A DNA stretch of 6,111 bases from CAZFQG01 sp964520785 (GCA_964520785.1 CAZFQG010000271.1:1-6111), one strand, 5' to 3'; numbered from the stretch's first letter, positions 1-5,991 are shown. The notes: generated by a model not told the origin, from the sequence alone. Numbers and translations are program-made.

Positions 1-642
1 GGCACCGCGCCGCCTCCCGTGCCGGCGGAGTTGACAGTGAAGAGTCTGACCGCGGAAAAGATCACGACTCGATCGTTCATAGCCGATACGGATGAGGAGG
101 GGGTGAAGTGTCAGATCGAAGGGGGAAGCGTCATCGCCTCGAGGGCGATCGTCGGGGCGAGGCTTTCCGGAAACATCGTCGCGGCCAAATCGGTGATCGC
201 CTCCGACAATCCGGCCACGGAAAGTTTGGAGAATCAGCGAATCGTCGCGGAACTGGCCGCCATGCCGGGCGGTGGGGGAGTCCTTATTCTGCGCAACGAG
301 GATGGGGCGAACACGCCTTCGAAGGGTCCGGTTCGAGAGGGTGAGGCAATCTTTCTTGGCTTTGACAAGAACGGAACCCCCATGGCTTACACTCAGGACA
401 TTCCCAGAGGGGATGACGGCAGGGCGTTCTTCGTCCGGGCCATCCGCAATCACACCTCGCCGGAGGAAGCCGCCCACGACGATCCGATGCAACCGGAGAA
501 CCCGGGCGAGGTCCCGATTGCCGCGAGGGACCGCCATTTCCCCCAGCAGGAATCCGGATACCAACCGAACTCCGCCCGACAGGGAACCCTCGATCATCCC
601 CCCCTGATGGCAAACCCCGGTGTCGATGCGCTCCGGAGGTGA
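1..642 (+). CDS. Hypothetical repetitive beta-rich protein, 5' end outside window
   Basis: The frame is open from the first base of the window to a TGA at 640-642, about 213 codons. A GTG at 19 is a possible start, but the codons before it read GTAPPP and continue into VPAEL, a proline-rich stretch that looks like a linker. I therefore infer that the real start, perhaps with a signal or membrane anchor, lies left of the window. Numbering from the GTG, residues 5-63 alternate small and hydrophobic residues in short repeating units (LTVKSLTAEKI, GSVIASRAIVGARL, GNIVAAKSVIAS), which suggests a beta-solenoid. Residues 87-125 (GVLILRNEDG, then IFLGFDKNGTPMAY) resemble strand-turn repeats of planctomycete surface proteins. 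Residues 142-207 are rich in Pro, Asp, Gln and Arg and look disordered. No catalytic motif is visible. Existence of the gene is fairly secure; its function is unknown. Confidence 0.6.
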   Translation, partial: GTAPPPVPAELTVKSLTAEKITTRSFIADTDEEGVKCQIEGGSVIASRAIVGARLSGNIVAAKSVIASDNPATESLENQRIVAELAAMPGGGGVLILRNEDGANTPSKGPVREGEAIFLGFDKNGTPMAYTQDIPRGDDGRAFFVRAIRNHTSPEEAAHDDPMQPENPGEVPIAARDRHFPQQESGYQPNSARQGTLDHPPLMANPGVDALRR

Positions 643-717
643 GGACCTTGGAATGCACAACGGTCGCCTTTGCTCGAATCGGGATAAACCGTGAGTCAAA
701 TCCGACAAAAAAATTGT

Positions 718-747
718 TTGGCAAGCATTTTCCCTCGGTGCCATAAT
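718..747 (+). promoter_or_regulatory. Candidate sigma70-like promoter for the PEP-CTERM gene
   Basis: TTGGCA at 718-723 and CATAAT at 742-747 are separated by 18 bp, giving 4/6 and 5/6 matches to the -35 and -10 consensus. Transcription would start near 754 and leave a leader of about 163 nt before the ATG at 917. The same stretch can be read as a degenerate sigma54 site (TGGCAAG at 719-725), but the expected GC at the -12 position is CC here, so the sigma70 reading is preferred. Planctomycete promoters are poorly characterised, so this is a consensus match only. Confidence 0.4.
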
Positions 748-808
748 CAACCTTGGTGAGCGTTTCGGCTCATCTTTTGGTGCATGTCGCCCAAACAGCT
801 TCTTCAAC

Positions 809-833
809 GGGCCCTCCGTATCGGCGGAGGCCC
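809..833 (+). promoter_or_regulatory. GC-rich leader hairpin upstream of the PEP-CTERM gene
   Basis: GGGCC at 809-813 pairs with GGCCC at 829-833, and TCCG at 815-818 pairs with CGGA at 825-828. One C at 814 is bulged and the loop is TATCGG. That is nine base pairs, eight of them G-C. No T-run follows on either strand, so a classical intrinsic terminator is unlikely. If transcription starts near 754 the hairpin lies in the 5' leader, about 83 nt before the start codon, where it could act as a stability or attenuation element. Confidence 0.4.
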
Positions 834-865
834 TGGTGGGATTGGGTGGGCGCGTGGAGGTTGGT

Positions 866-879
866 CGGTAAGGGTACCG
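866..879. repeat. Short inverted repeat before the PEP-CTERM gene
   Basis: CGGTA at 866-870 and TACCG at 875-879 form an inverted repeat with a 4-nt spacer, 37 bp before the start codon. It sits inside a stretch rich in GGT/CGGT words. The arms are short and such a repeat can arise by chance in GC-rich DNA, so an operator role is only a possibility. Confidence 0.2.
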
Positions 880-902
880 GTTCGGTTCTTGAACATCTTA
901 TG

Positions 903-908
903 AAAGGG
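903..908 (+). promoter_or_regulatory. Weak ribosome binding site for the ATG at 917
   Basis: AAAGGG ends 8 nt before the ATG at 917. It is a poor match to GGAGG but lies at a normal distance, and the signal peptide begins exactly at this ATG, which supports the start. A nearby ATG at 900 is out of frame and opens only a six-codon frame. Confidence 0.45.
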
Positions 909-916
909 AAAACGCC

Positions 917-1927
917 ATGAGGATTTGCACGCTTTTGTTTCTCGCGGCCTTTTTCGTCGGCGGTTTGGTTATCTCCACCGCCTCCACGAATGCCGCTCTG
1001 GTTTCACACTGGGCGTTCGATGACGGGTCCGGAATGACGGCGACTGACTCGGCCGGCGCGAACGACGGCATCCTTGGGCCACAAGGCTTGAACGTCGGCC
1101 AGGGAGCTTGGGACTATACCGCTCCCGATTGGGTGACGGGCAAGATCGGCGGCGCCTTGGCGTTCTCCGGGGGAAGCTATCCCGGTCCGGGAGATGCGGT
1201 TCAGGTGCCGGACGCACCGAGTTTGAACTCGTTGGATTTCTCCGTTTCAGTCTGGATCAATACGGCGCAGACGGCGAATTTCGTCGGTTATGTTACGAAG
1301 GGCTGGGGACACAATATAGGCGACCCCGGCGGTTGGATGATCGATTCGAACAATGGCGCGAGGGCGCAGGTCTCTAGTGATACCGTCGCATATACCGCGA
1401 CGGCGGCAACTTCGATCGCCGACGGCGCCTGGCACTCGGTGGTCGCCACCTATGACGGCGCGTCCGGCTCACTCCGCGCCTACGTGGACGGAATACTGAT
1501 CGACACCCAAACGGGCACTTTGGGCCTCACCGTGAAAGACGTCATGATCGGTGGTGACGGCTACAGCACGATCTTATACTCGGGCCTACTGGATGACATC
1601 GGTTACTGGTCGAGTACATTAACCGAAGGGCAAGCCAAGTCTCTGTACGGTCTGGGCGATTCTTCCTTGAACTACGACCTCAAGGCGGCCCAGCGGCTTT
1701 GGGATCTGCACGAAGCCGGAGCCGGAAGCGTCGAAGTTGGTGGACTGACGTGGTACCCCACAACCGGTTTGGGCGGCGGCCTCGGCGCGGTCGAGGAATC
1801 GGCCGGAGCGTTCTACTTGCAACTATGCACCGACGGAACCGGCGTCACCACCACCCCGGAACCCTCTGTGCTAGTCTTGTTGTTATTCACCGCCGCAGTG
1901 TTGGGGCTGTTGCGCACCCGGCGCTGA
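917..1927 (+). CDS. Exported LamG-domain protein with PEP-CTERM sorting signal
   Basis: This 336-residue protein is probably exported and then anchored or released at the cell surface by an exosortase. Residues 1-26 form a signal peptide: MRIC, a hydrophobic core, then TNA before a likely cut ahead of ALVSHWAF. Residues about 28-245 match the LamG (concanavalin A-like) fold: HWAFDDGSG, SLDFSVSVWINT near 105-116, DGAWHSVVATYDG at 169-181, LRAYVDG at 186-192 and LLDDIGYWSSTLTEGQA at 224-240. Residues 250-310 (YDLKAAQRLWDLHEAG, GGLTWYPTTG) resemble a linker I associate with planctomycete PEP-CTERM proteins. The end is a textbook sorting tail: PEP at 314-316, a hydrophobic segment at 317-332, then RTRR. 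LamG domains usually bind glycans or proteins, but no ligand can be named and no catalytic residues are evident. No exosortase gene lies in the window. The gene has its own leader and converges on its right-hand neighbour. Confidence 0.92.
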   Translation: MRICTLLFLAAFFVGGLVISTASTNAALVSHWAFDDGSGMTATDSAGANDGILGPQGLNVGQGAWDYTAPDWVTGKIGGALAFSGGSYPGPGDAVQVPDAPSLNSLDFSVSVWINTAQTANFVGYVTKGWGHNIGDPGGWMIDSNNGARAQVSSDTVAYTATAATSIADGAWHSVVATYDGASGSLRAYVDGILIDTQTGTLGLTVKDVMIGGDGYSTILYSGLLDDIGYWSSTLTEGQAKSLYGLGDSSLNYDLKAAQRLWDLHEAGAGSVEVGGLTWYPTTGLGGGLGAVEESAGAFYLQLCTDGTGVTTTPEPSVLVLLLFTAAVLGLLRTRR

Positions 1928-1987
1928 ACCTCAACCGGGATGTAAAGCCAACAAACAAACGACCCCAACAACTACCGACCGTCACTA

Positions 1988-2025
1988 CGCGGAGGGATAA
2001 GCGCGAAGCGCGGGCTTACTCCGCG
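1988..2025. terminator. Long imperfect hairpin between convergent genes
   Basis: CGCGGAG at 1988-1994 pairs with CTCCGCG at 2019-2025. After a GGA bulge, TAAGC at 1998-2002 pairs with GCTTA at 2014-2018. GCG at 2003-2005 then pairs with CGC at 2009-2011 around an AAG loop, with GG bulged at 2012-2013. That totals about 15 base pairs. It lies in the 88-bp gap between convergent genes and includes the TAA stop of the minus-strand gene (2016-2018), so it could end or protect both transcripts. There is no adjacent T-run; on the minus strand a U-rich stretch (TTTGTTTGTT) occurs only about 25 nt past the stem. It could equally be a REP-like extragenic palindrome. Confidence 0.5.
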
Positions 2026-5000
2026 GGCGGCTCCCAATTGTCGATCGGTCCCGGGCGGACGATAGTCGGGGCCGTTTTGATTCTGGGGCGGATCGAAATC
2101 CAGTCCACCCCCTGAAAGACTGGATCATCGATCGCGCGGACCTCTTCGTGTCCGCGGTAGGGGCACATCGTGTCGACCCACGTGATCAGCCGCTGGAGAT
2201 TGACGGGGTCCACCTTGACGTCGTTGTGTTTTCCGCTGGAGGCGATTTCGATGAGTCTGCTGCGATACGAGAGGGCCGTCATGGGCGCCGGGGTCTTGTA
2301 GGCGGCCGGATCGACGGTGGAATAGCCTTCCACCATGAGCGTCCCGGCAATGCCGAACCCCGGCGGAGGATTCTCGGGACGCTGATACGGTGTTCCCCAC
2401 GTCGGCCGCCCCGTGATCGTCGCATACGGTTCATCAAAGATCAAGAAGCCCGGCCGCCGAGTCATGTCGAACGTCTTCCGTCCCTCTCCCTCCCCTTGGT
2501 GGCATTTTCCGCAGTATTGATCGAGCACCGGCTGGACGTAACGGTCGTAGCTGACCGTTGTATCTTCCCACGGCGGCGGGTCGATGTCTCGCGGACTACG
2601 AGTCAGCGCGAGTGGTCTTCCGGAAACCTCCGGAGTTCTGCTGTGCAATTCGTGGCACCCGAGGCATCCTCGCTTCTCTCCGGGCTGAACGCCGACGAAA
2701 CTCCGCATCGTCTGCAAGGCCAGGTGGTTTTCATCGAGCAATTGGAAGTGGAGCGCCATGCCGGAAGGCGCGTTGAACGCGACGGAACCGTCCGAGTCGA
2801 TGGGGACCGTTCCGATGATCCGCTTGACCCCTTCCGACTGGACCATGGAGACGACCGGACCGGTGGAAAGGTACGGCCGCTTGTGCCAATAGGTATACGT
2901 TTTCGGGTCGATATTGAGCACGCGGAGGTACTTCGCCTTGCCGCGGAGAACCTCCGGGGCGCCAAAGTAGACGTTGCCGCTGTAGAGAACGCCCGGCTTG
3001 GGTTTCAATCGCTCCTCCTCGGCCGGCCACTCAACCCGGTCGACGATCACCGGCGGTCTCGGACGCGGCGCCAGCGGCATCGCGTGGAAGATGTTGTGCG
3101 CTCCTTCGTAGATCAACTCCCGGTTCCCATCGACGTCCATCAGGTACAGCACGAATTTGCCGGTCCCTTCGCGTTCGGCCGAAACGAGGAAATCGGTTTC
3201 ACTCAGCGGGTAGGGTGAGTAATACCCGACGTATTTGCCGGCGGCATGGTACATCGGCGATTCCACCGGATCGATCGGACCGTTTCCGCTCTCCGGCCAC
3301 TGCGTGTCGGCCGTCACCTTGGTCAGCCCGTAAGGGAAATTGAAACCCTTATCCGGATCGAGGATGCCGACGGAGCCGGCAAACCAGTCGTGATGGGCGC
3401 TGCCGGTAAACATGACGCGACGGCTGCCGGGAATCTGCCGCGCGTCCTTCAGAAGGTCCGGCCAGACGCTCTGATTCCCCCAGAACGTGTTGATCTGAGT
3501 GCCGTCGGGATTGACGGTCCAAATCCCTTGGGCCCGCCATAGCGGCTTGTCGGTGTACTCCCAACGCGTGTAGATGATCCGCCCGTCGTGCATGACGCTG
3601 GGGAGATAGTCCGGCTCGTTGTTCCGCGAAATGAAATACATCTTCGTCCCGTCGAGCCGGCATCGCGCCAAAACGAAGGCGTTCGTCGGCGGCATGCAGC
3701 GGACATACGTATGTCCGCGGGTGGTCGTGAAGGCGATGTGCTCGCCGTCCGGCAGGTAGATCGGGTCGAAATCATCGAAAATTCCGTCAGTGATCTGCCT
3801 CAGGCCGGTCCCATCGGCGTTGATTTCGTATAGATGGAACGCCTTTTCGTTATGGGGCTTGAAGCAGAAGAGAACGCGATCCGCGTCAAACGAGACATCC
3901 GGCCGCCAGAACGACCCGTGGAGGGGCTCCTGGGGCATCAGTTGGGTGAGGTGGCCTTCCGGCGAGAGCCCTTCGAGGATCATCAGCCGCGCGCCCGGTA
4001 CGGCCATGTATCCCAATCGGTGCCGCGTCTCGTGCCGCCATTCGCTTCCGGCCGGGTAGGGCATGTCGACGAAGAGTACCTTGTCGAAGTGGATGACCGG
4101 GTTGGAGAACATGACTGTGCGCTTCAGTCGCCGCACCGCGAAATACAACTCGGCGTCGTCTTGAAGCAGTTCATGCATCCGCGATTCAAGCAATTCCAGT
4201 TCCGTTTTCTCGGCCGCGAAGTCCACGAGACCACCATACTGCCTTTCCAGTCGGCGGATCAAATCGTTTGTCCAGGCGATCTCACGGCGGATCTGCTCCG
4301 CGGAGGGGCGTCCATCGACCTGGTGGAGCCAATCTCGCCGGAGCTGTTCCTCCGCCTCCTCCGATGTCAGGTCACGAGTCTCAGGAGTGGAAGGAGTCTG
4401 GTAGGGCGCCACCGCCTCCTGTACTATCGGCCGAAACTCGATCTTCGGTCCCATCTCGCAAATCAGGGCGATCCATTCGTGTGAAAGATGTCCCGACTCG
4501 CCCTGGTCCGACAGCAGGCAAATCCGTTCGCCGAAGGCGTCCGCTTCCTTCCACTTCGCCAGTTGTTCCGGGGTCTGTTTCTCCCACTGCGCCGGCGTGA
4601 GCGGTTTGTATTCCGTCAAGAGTTCGTAGAAGTGCTTGGCCTGCGCCACGAGCGAGTCATTCGCGCCAGTTGTAAGGAGGTCAACGGACGACATCTGCGT
4701 CCATTGGAAAAAGGCCTTCACCTCCTCGGGAAACTTGCCCCGTAGCTCGCGCACGAATCGGGCCGACAGTTCTCCACTGGGGGGCATGTCACTCTCGGCG
4801 AGACGCTTCCGAGTCTGGCCGATTGTCTCGCCGAACGTGTCGCATGCCACGTAGATTGCCGTGAATTGCTCTTCCACCGCCGCCAGCCGCTCGCCGAGCC
4901 TCGCATTGCCAGCGCTGACGAGTTCGGCGATCTGTGCGTCTGAGAGTGCTTCGGAGTAAATCCGAAGCTCGTCGATTCCGCCTTGAAAACATTCCCCTCC

Positions 5001-5603
5001 GTTAGATGAACCGATGCACCCCTGAGCAGGTCCCCCGGCGGAGATGTCACCGGGCCGATCCAGAGATGCGATCTCGACCCCATCAAGATAGACCCGCATC
5101 GTGCGACCGTCGAAGGTCGCCGCCGCGTGGTGCCAGTCGCCGTCGAGCAGGGCCGAACGGTCGATCGGCGCGTCGCATTCGATGTAGCCGCCGATATTCA
5201 AGCCCAGGGCCAGAATCGTGCCGTTTTCCTGAAACGAAAAGAGAACGCGCCGTTCGCCGTCTTCCTTGCGAAAGATTTCGTTGTAAGGATCAAACCTCGT
5301 CGGACGAACCCATGCCGTCAACGTAATCCGCGTGATATTCGAGAAATCGGGGCCTCTGTCCACCCGAATCTCGTGCTGTCCTTCGAAAACCGCGCATTTG
5401 CCGAGAACCCCCGGACCTAAAGTGATCCCGCCGCCGTGGACCCTCGCCTCATTCTCCCCGGCGACGTCAGAGAGTTTACCGTTCTCCAGCGATTCAAAAG
5501 CCCATTCAGCAATCAGCGCATCCGCCTTCCCCTCGGCTTCTGCAGCATACGCAAGCATCCACGCCATTGAAACGATAACGAAACGAAGCACGCTCTCGAT
5601 CAT
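2016..5603 (-). CDS. Exported LamG / HzsA-like diheme cytochrome c protein
   Basis: The 1195-residue product starts at ATG 5603, after GGAGGAG, with a signal peptide (MIESVLRFVIVSMAWMLAYA, cleavage near 20-23). Residues about 30-232 form a LamG domain (IAEWAFES, DGDWHHAAATFDG, RVYLDG, GGIDELRIYSEALSDAQI). Residues 235-480 are charged, probably helical and unrecognised. Residues about 490-840 resemble TolB/WD40-like propeller blades (EINADGTGLRQITDG, IYLPDGEHIAFTTTRG, DGRIIYTRWEYTDK). Residues about 843-1195 match the middle and C-terminal regions of hydrazine synthase alpha-like proteins. These carry two c-type heme motifs, CLGCH at 980-984 and CGKCH at 1031-1035, then GKHNDVKV (His1126, possible distal ligand) and ITWVDTMCPYRG. 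Two c hemes outside the cytoplasm imply electron transfer or a redox reaction, but the substrate is unknown. In anammox bacteria HzsA works with HzsB and HzsC; neither is visible here, so the gene symbol is withheld. It is transcribed alone from the promoter at 5689-5717. Confidence 0.88.
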   Translation of the reverse strand: MIESVLRFVIVSMAWMLAYAAEAEGKADALIAEWAFESLENGKLSDVAGENEARVHGGGITLGPGVLGKCAVFEGQHEIRVDRGPDFSNITRITLTAWVRPTRFDPYNEIFRKEDGERRVLFSFQENGTILALGLNIGGYIECDAPIDRSALLDGDWHHAAATFDGRTMRVYLDGVEIASLDRPGDISAGGPAQGCIGSSNGGECFQGGIDELRIYSEALSDAQIAELVSAGNARLGERLAAVEEQFTAIYVACDTFGETIGQTRKRLAESDMPPSGELSARFVRELRGKFPEEVKAFFQWTQMSSVDLLTTGANDSLVAQAKHFYELLTEYKPLTPAQWEKQTPEQLAKWKEADAFGERICLLSDQGESGHLSHEWIALICEMGPKIEFRPIVQEAVAPYQTPSTPETRDLTSEEAEEQLRRDWLHQVDGRPSAEQIRREIAWTNDLIRRLERQYGGLVDFAAEKTELELLESRMHELLQDDAELYFAVRRLKRTVMFSNPVIHFDKVLFVDMPYPAGSEWRHETRHRLGYMAVPGARLMILEGLSPEGHLTQLMPQEPLHGSFWRPDVSFDADRVLFCFKPHNEKAFHLYEINADGTGLRQITDGIFDDFDPIYLPDGEHIAFTTTRGHTYVRCMPPTNAFVLARCRLDGTKMYFISRNNEPDYLPSVMHDGRIIYTRWEYTDKPLWRAQGIWTVNPDGTQINTFWGNQSVWPDLLKDARQIPGSRRVMFTGSAHHDWFAGSVGILDPDKGFNFPYGLTKVTADTQWPESGNGPIDPVESPMYHAAGKYVGYYSPYPLSETDFLVSAEREGTGKFVLYLMDVDGNRELIYEGAHNIFHAMPLAPRPRPPVIVDRVEWPAEEERLKPKPGVLYSGNVYFGAPEVLRGKAKYLRVLNIDPKTYTYWHKRPYLSTGPVVSMVQSEGVKRIIGTVPIDSDGSVAFNAPSGMALHFQLLDENHLALQTMRSFVGVQPGEKRGCLGCHELHSRTPEVSGRPLALTRSPRDIDPPPWEDTTVSYDRYVQPVLDQYCGKCHQGEGEGRKTFDMTRRPGFLIFDEPYATITGRPTWGTPYQRPENPPPGFGIAGTLMVEGYSTVDPAAYKTPAPMTALSYRSRLIEIASSGKHNDVKVDPVNLQRLITWVDTMCPYRGHEEVRAIDDPVFQGVDWISIRPRIKTAPTIVRPGPIDNWEPPAE

Positions 5604-5605
5604 AT

Positions 5606-5612
5606 CTCCTCC
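5606..5612 (-). promoter_or_regulatory. Strong Shine-Dalgarno site that fixes the start at 5603
   Basis: Read on the minus strand, GGAGGAG lies just before ATATG. The GGAGG core at 5608-5612 is 4 nt from the start codon, slightly close but strong. The codons that follow encode a signal peptide directly, whereas the longer frame back to 5789 would bury that peptide behind 62 residues of unlikely sequence. Confidence 0.8.
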
Positions 5613-5617
5613 AGGTT

Positions 5618-5631
5618 CCCGCTCTTTCGGG
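5618..5631 (-). promoter_or_regulatory. Small leader hairpin before the HzsA-like gene
   Basis: On the minus strand CCCG and CGGG form a 4-bp stem around an AAAGAG loop, ending 5 nt before the Shine-Dalgarno site. It could help keep the ribosome site open, but it is short and may be incidental. Confidence 0.2.
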
Positions 5632-5640
5632 GTGGCTAAA

Positions 5641-5651
5641 CAGCGTCGCTG
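5641..5651. repeat. 11-bp palindrome in the leader of the HzsA-like gene
   Basis: CAGCG and CGCTG flank one central base in a perfect inverted repeat. It lies about 30 to 41 nt into the predicted transcript, 13 bp past the 17-bp palindrome at 5665-5681 in the direction of transcription. A second operator is possible; chance occurrence is also reasonable at this length. Confidence 0.25.
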
Positions 5652-5664
5652 CCAGTGAGCCGCA

Positions 5665-5681
5665 AACTGGTAATACCAGTT
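5665..5681. promoter_or_regulatory. 17-bp perfect palindrome, GntR/FadR-type operator candidate
   Basis: AACTGGTA and TACCAGTT are perfect 8-bp arms around one central A. The site begins 7 bp past the -10 box of the minus-strand promoter, so it covers roughly +1 to +17 of the transcript, a classic position for a repressor. Its core TGGT-N3-ACCA matches the pattern known for FadR-subfamily GntR regulators such as PdhR. The regulator is not in the window, so the family assignment is inference. The RNA could also fold as a 6-bp stem with a TATTA loop, making a 5'-end stabilising hairpin the main alternative. Confidence 0.6.
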
Positions 5682-5688
5682 AACGCCT

Positions 5689-5717
5689 AATATATTACCC
5701 ACGGCTGGCCGAGTCAA
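5689..5717 (-). promoter_or_regulatory. Near-consensus sigma70 promoter of the HzsA-like gene
   Basis: On the minus strand TTGACT (5717-5712) and TATATT (5694-5689) are separated by exactly 17 bp, each matching its consensus hexamer at five of six positions. Transcription would start near 5682, giving a leader of about 80 nt before ATG 5603. This position excludes translation from the ATG at 5789, which lies upstream of the promoter. Confidence 0.7.
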
Positions 5718-5817
5718 CGCCAGACAATGCAAAAAACCCCCAAAAACCACCCGATATTGGTATGGAAACAAAGAGCTGGCTTGCAACAATAGAAGTGAGT
5801 AAGGGTTACCTGTCTTT

Positions 5818-5852
5818 GCCCCTCATGGGTCCCTGCCCCGCCCGTGAGGGGC
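5818..5852 (+). terminator. 12-bp hairpin with weak following T-rich tract
   Basis: GCCCCTCATGGG at 5818-5829 pairs with CCCGTGAGGGGC at 5841-5852 (eleven Watson-Crick pairs and one T-G wobble) around an 11-nt loop. On the plus strand it is followed by TCTCTT, a poor U-tract; on the minus strand the following sequence is A-rich. It lies about 100 bp upstream of the HzsA-like promoter. No plus-strand gene ends here, so it may insulate that promoter, end a small RNA, or be an extragenic palindrome. Confidence 0.4.
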
Positions 5853-5991
5853 TCTCTTATGCGCCGAACTTGCTGGGTCTTCTACATTTTGTGTGAATGC
5901 GGACCGCGTTCGTTCGTCTTGCAGTGAACTCCATTCCGCGCGAGATGTATAGGCCATTCTTGCAAAATACTAAAAATATTTCTCCGGTAAT

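Noticed and set aside
284..724. 146-codon open frame on the minus strand opposite the first gene
   Set aside because: Its product is rich in Arg, Pro and Gly with no recognisable motif, and it mirrors the better-supported plus-strand frame.
719..734. Sigma54 promoter upstream of the PEP-CTERM gene
   Set aside because: PEP-CTERM genes in some bacteria are under PrsR/sigma54 control, but the essential GC at -12 is CC here and the sigma70 match is better.
1699..2115. 138-codon plus-strand frame across the end of the PEP-CTERM gene
   Set aside because: It overlaps the PEP-CTERM tail in another frame, crosses the convergent hairpin, and its product is Arg-rich without motifs.
2148..3218. 356-codon plus-strand open frame inside the HzsA-like gene
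   Set aside because: Arg/Val/Asp-rich antisense shadow of a gene whose own frame contains clear heme motifs; no ribosome site or domain.
3834..4484. 216-codon plus-strand open frame
   Set aside because: Antisense to the propeller and helical regions of the HzsA-like gene, Arg/Pro-rich and without motifs.
2016..5603. Naming the gene hzsA and inferring anammox hydrazine synthesis
   Set aside because: HzsA-like proteins occur widely in non-anammox planctomycetes; HzsB/HzsC are not visible and the key tyrosine appears absent.
5604..5682. Cyclic-di-GMP (GEMM) riboswitch in the leader of the HzsA-like gene
   Set aside because: A CGAAAGAGCGGG-like stretch recalls part of the motif, but the leader is too short and the tetraloop-receptor and second stem are missing.
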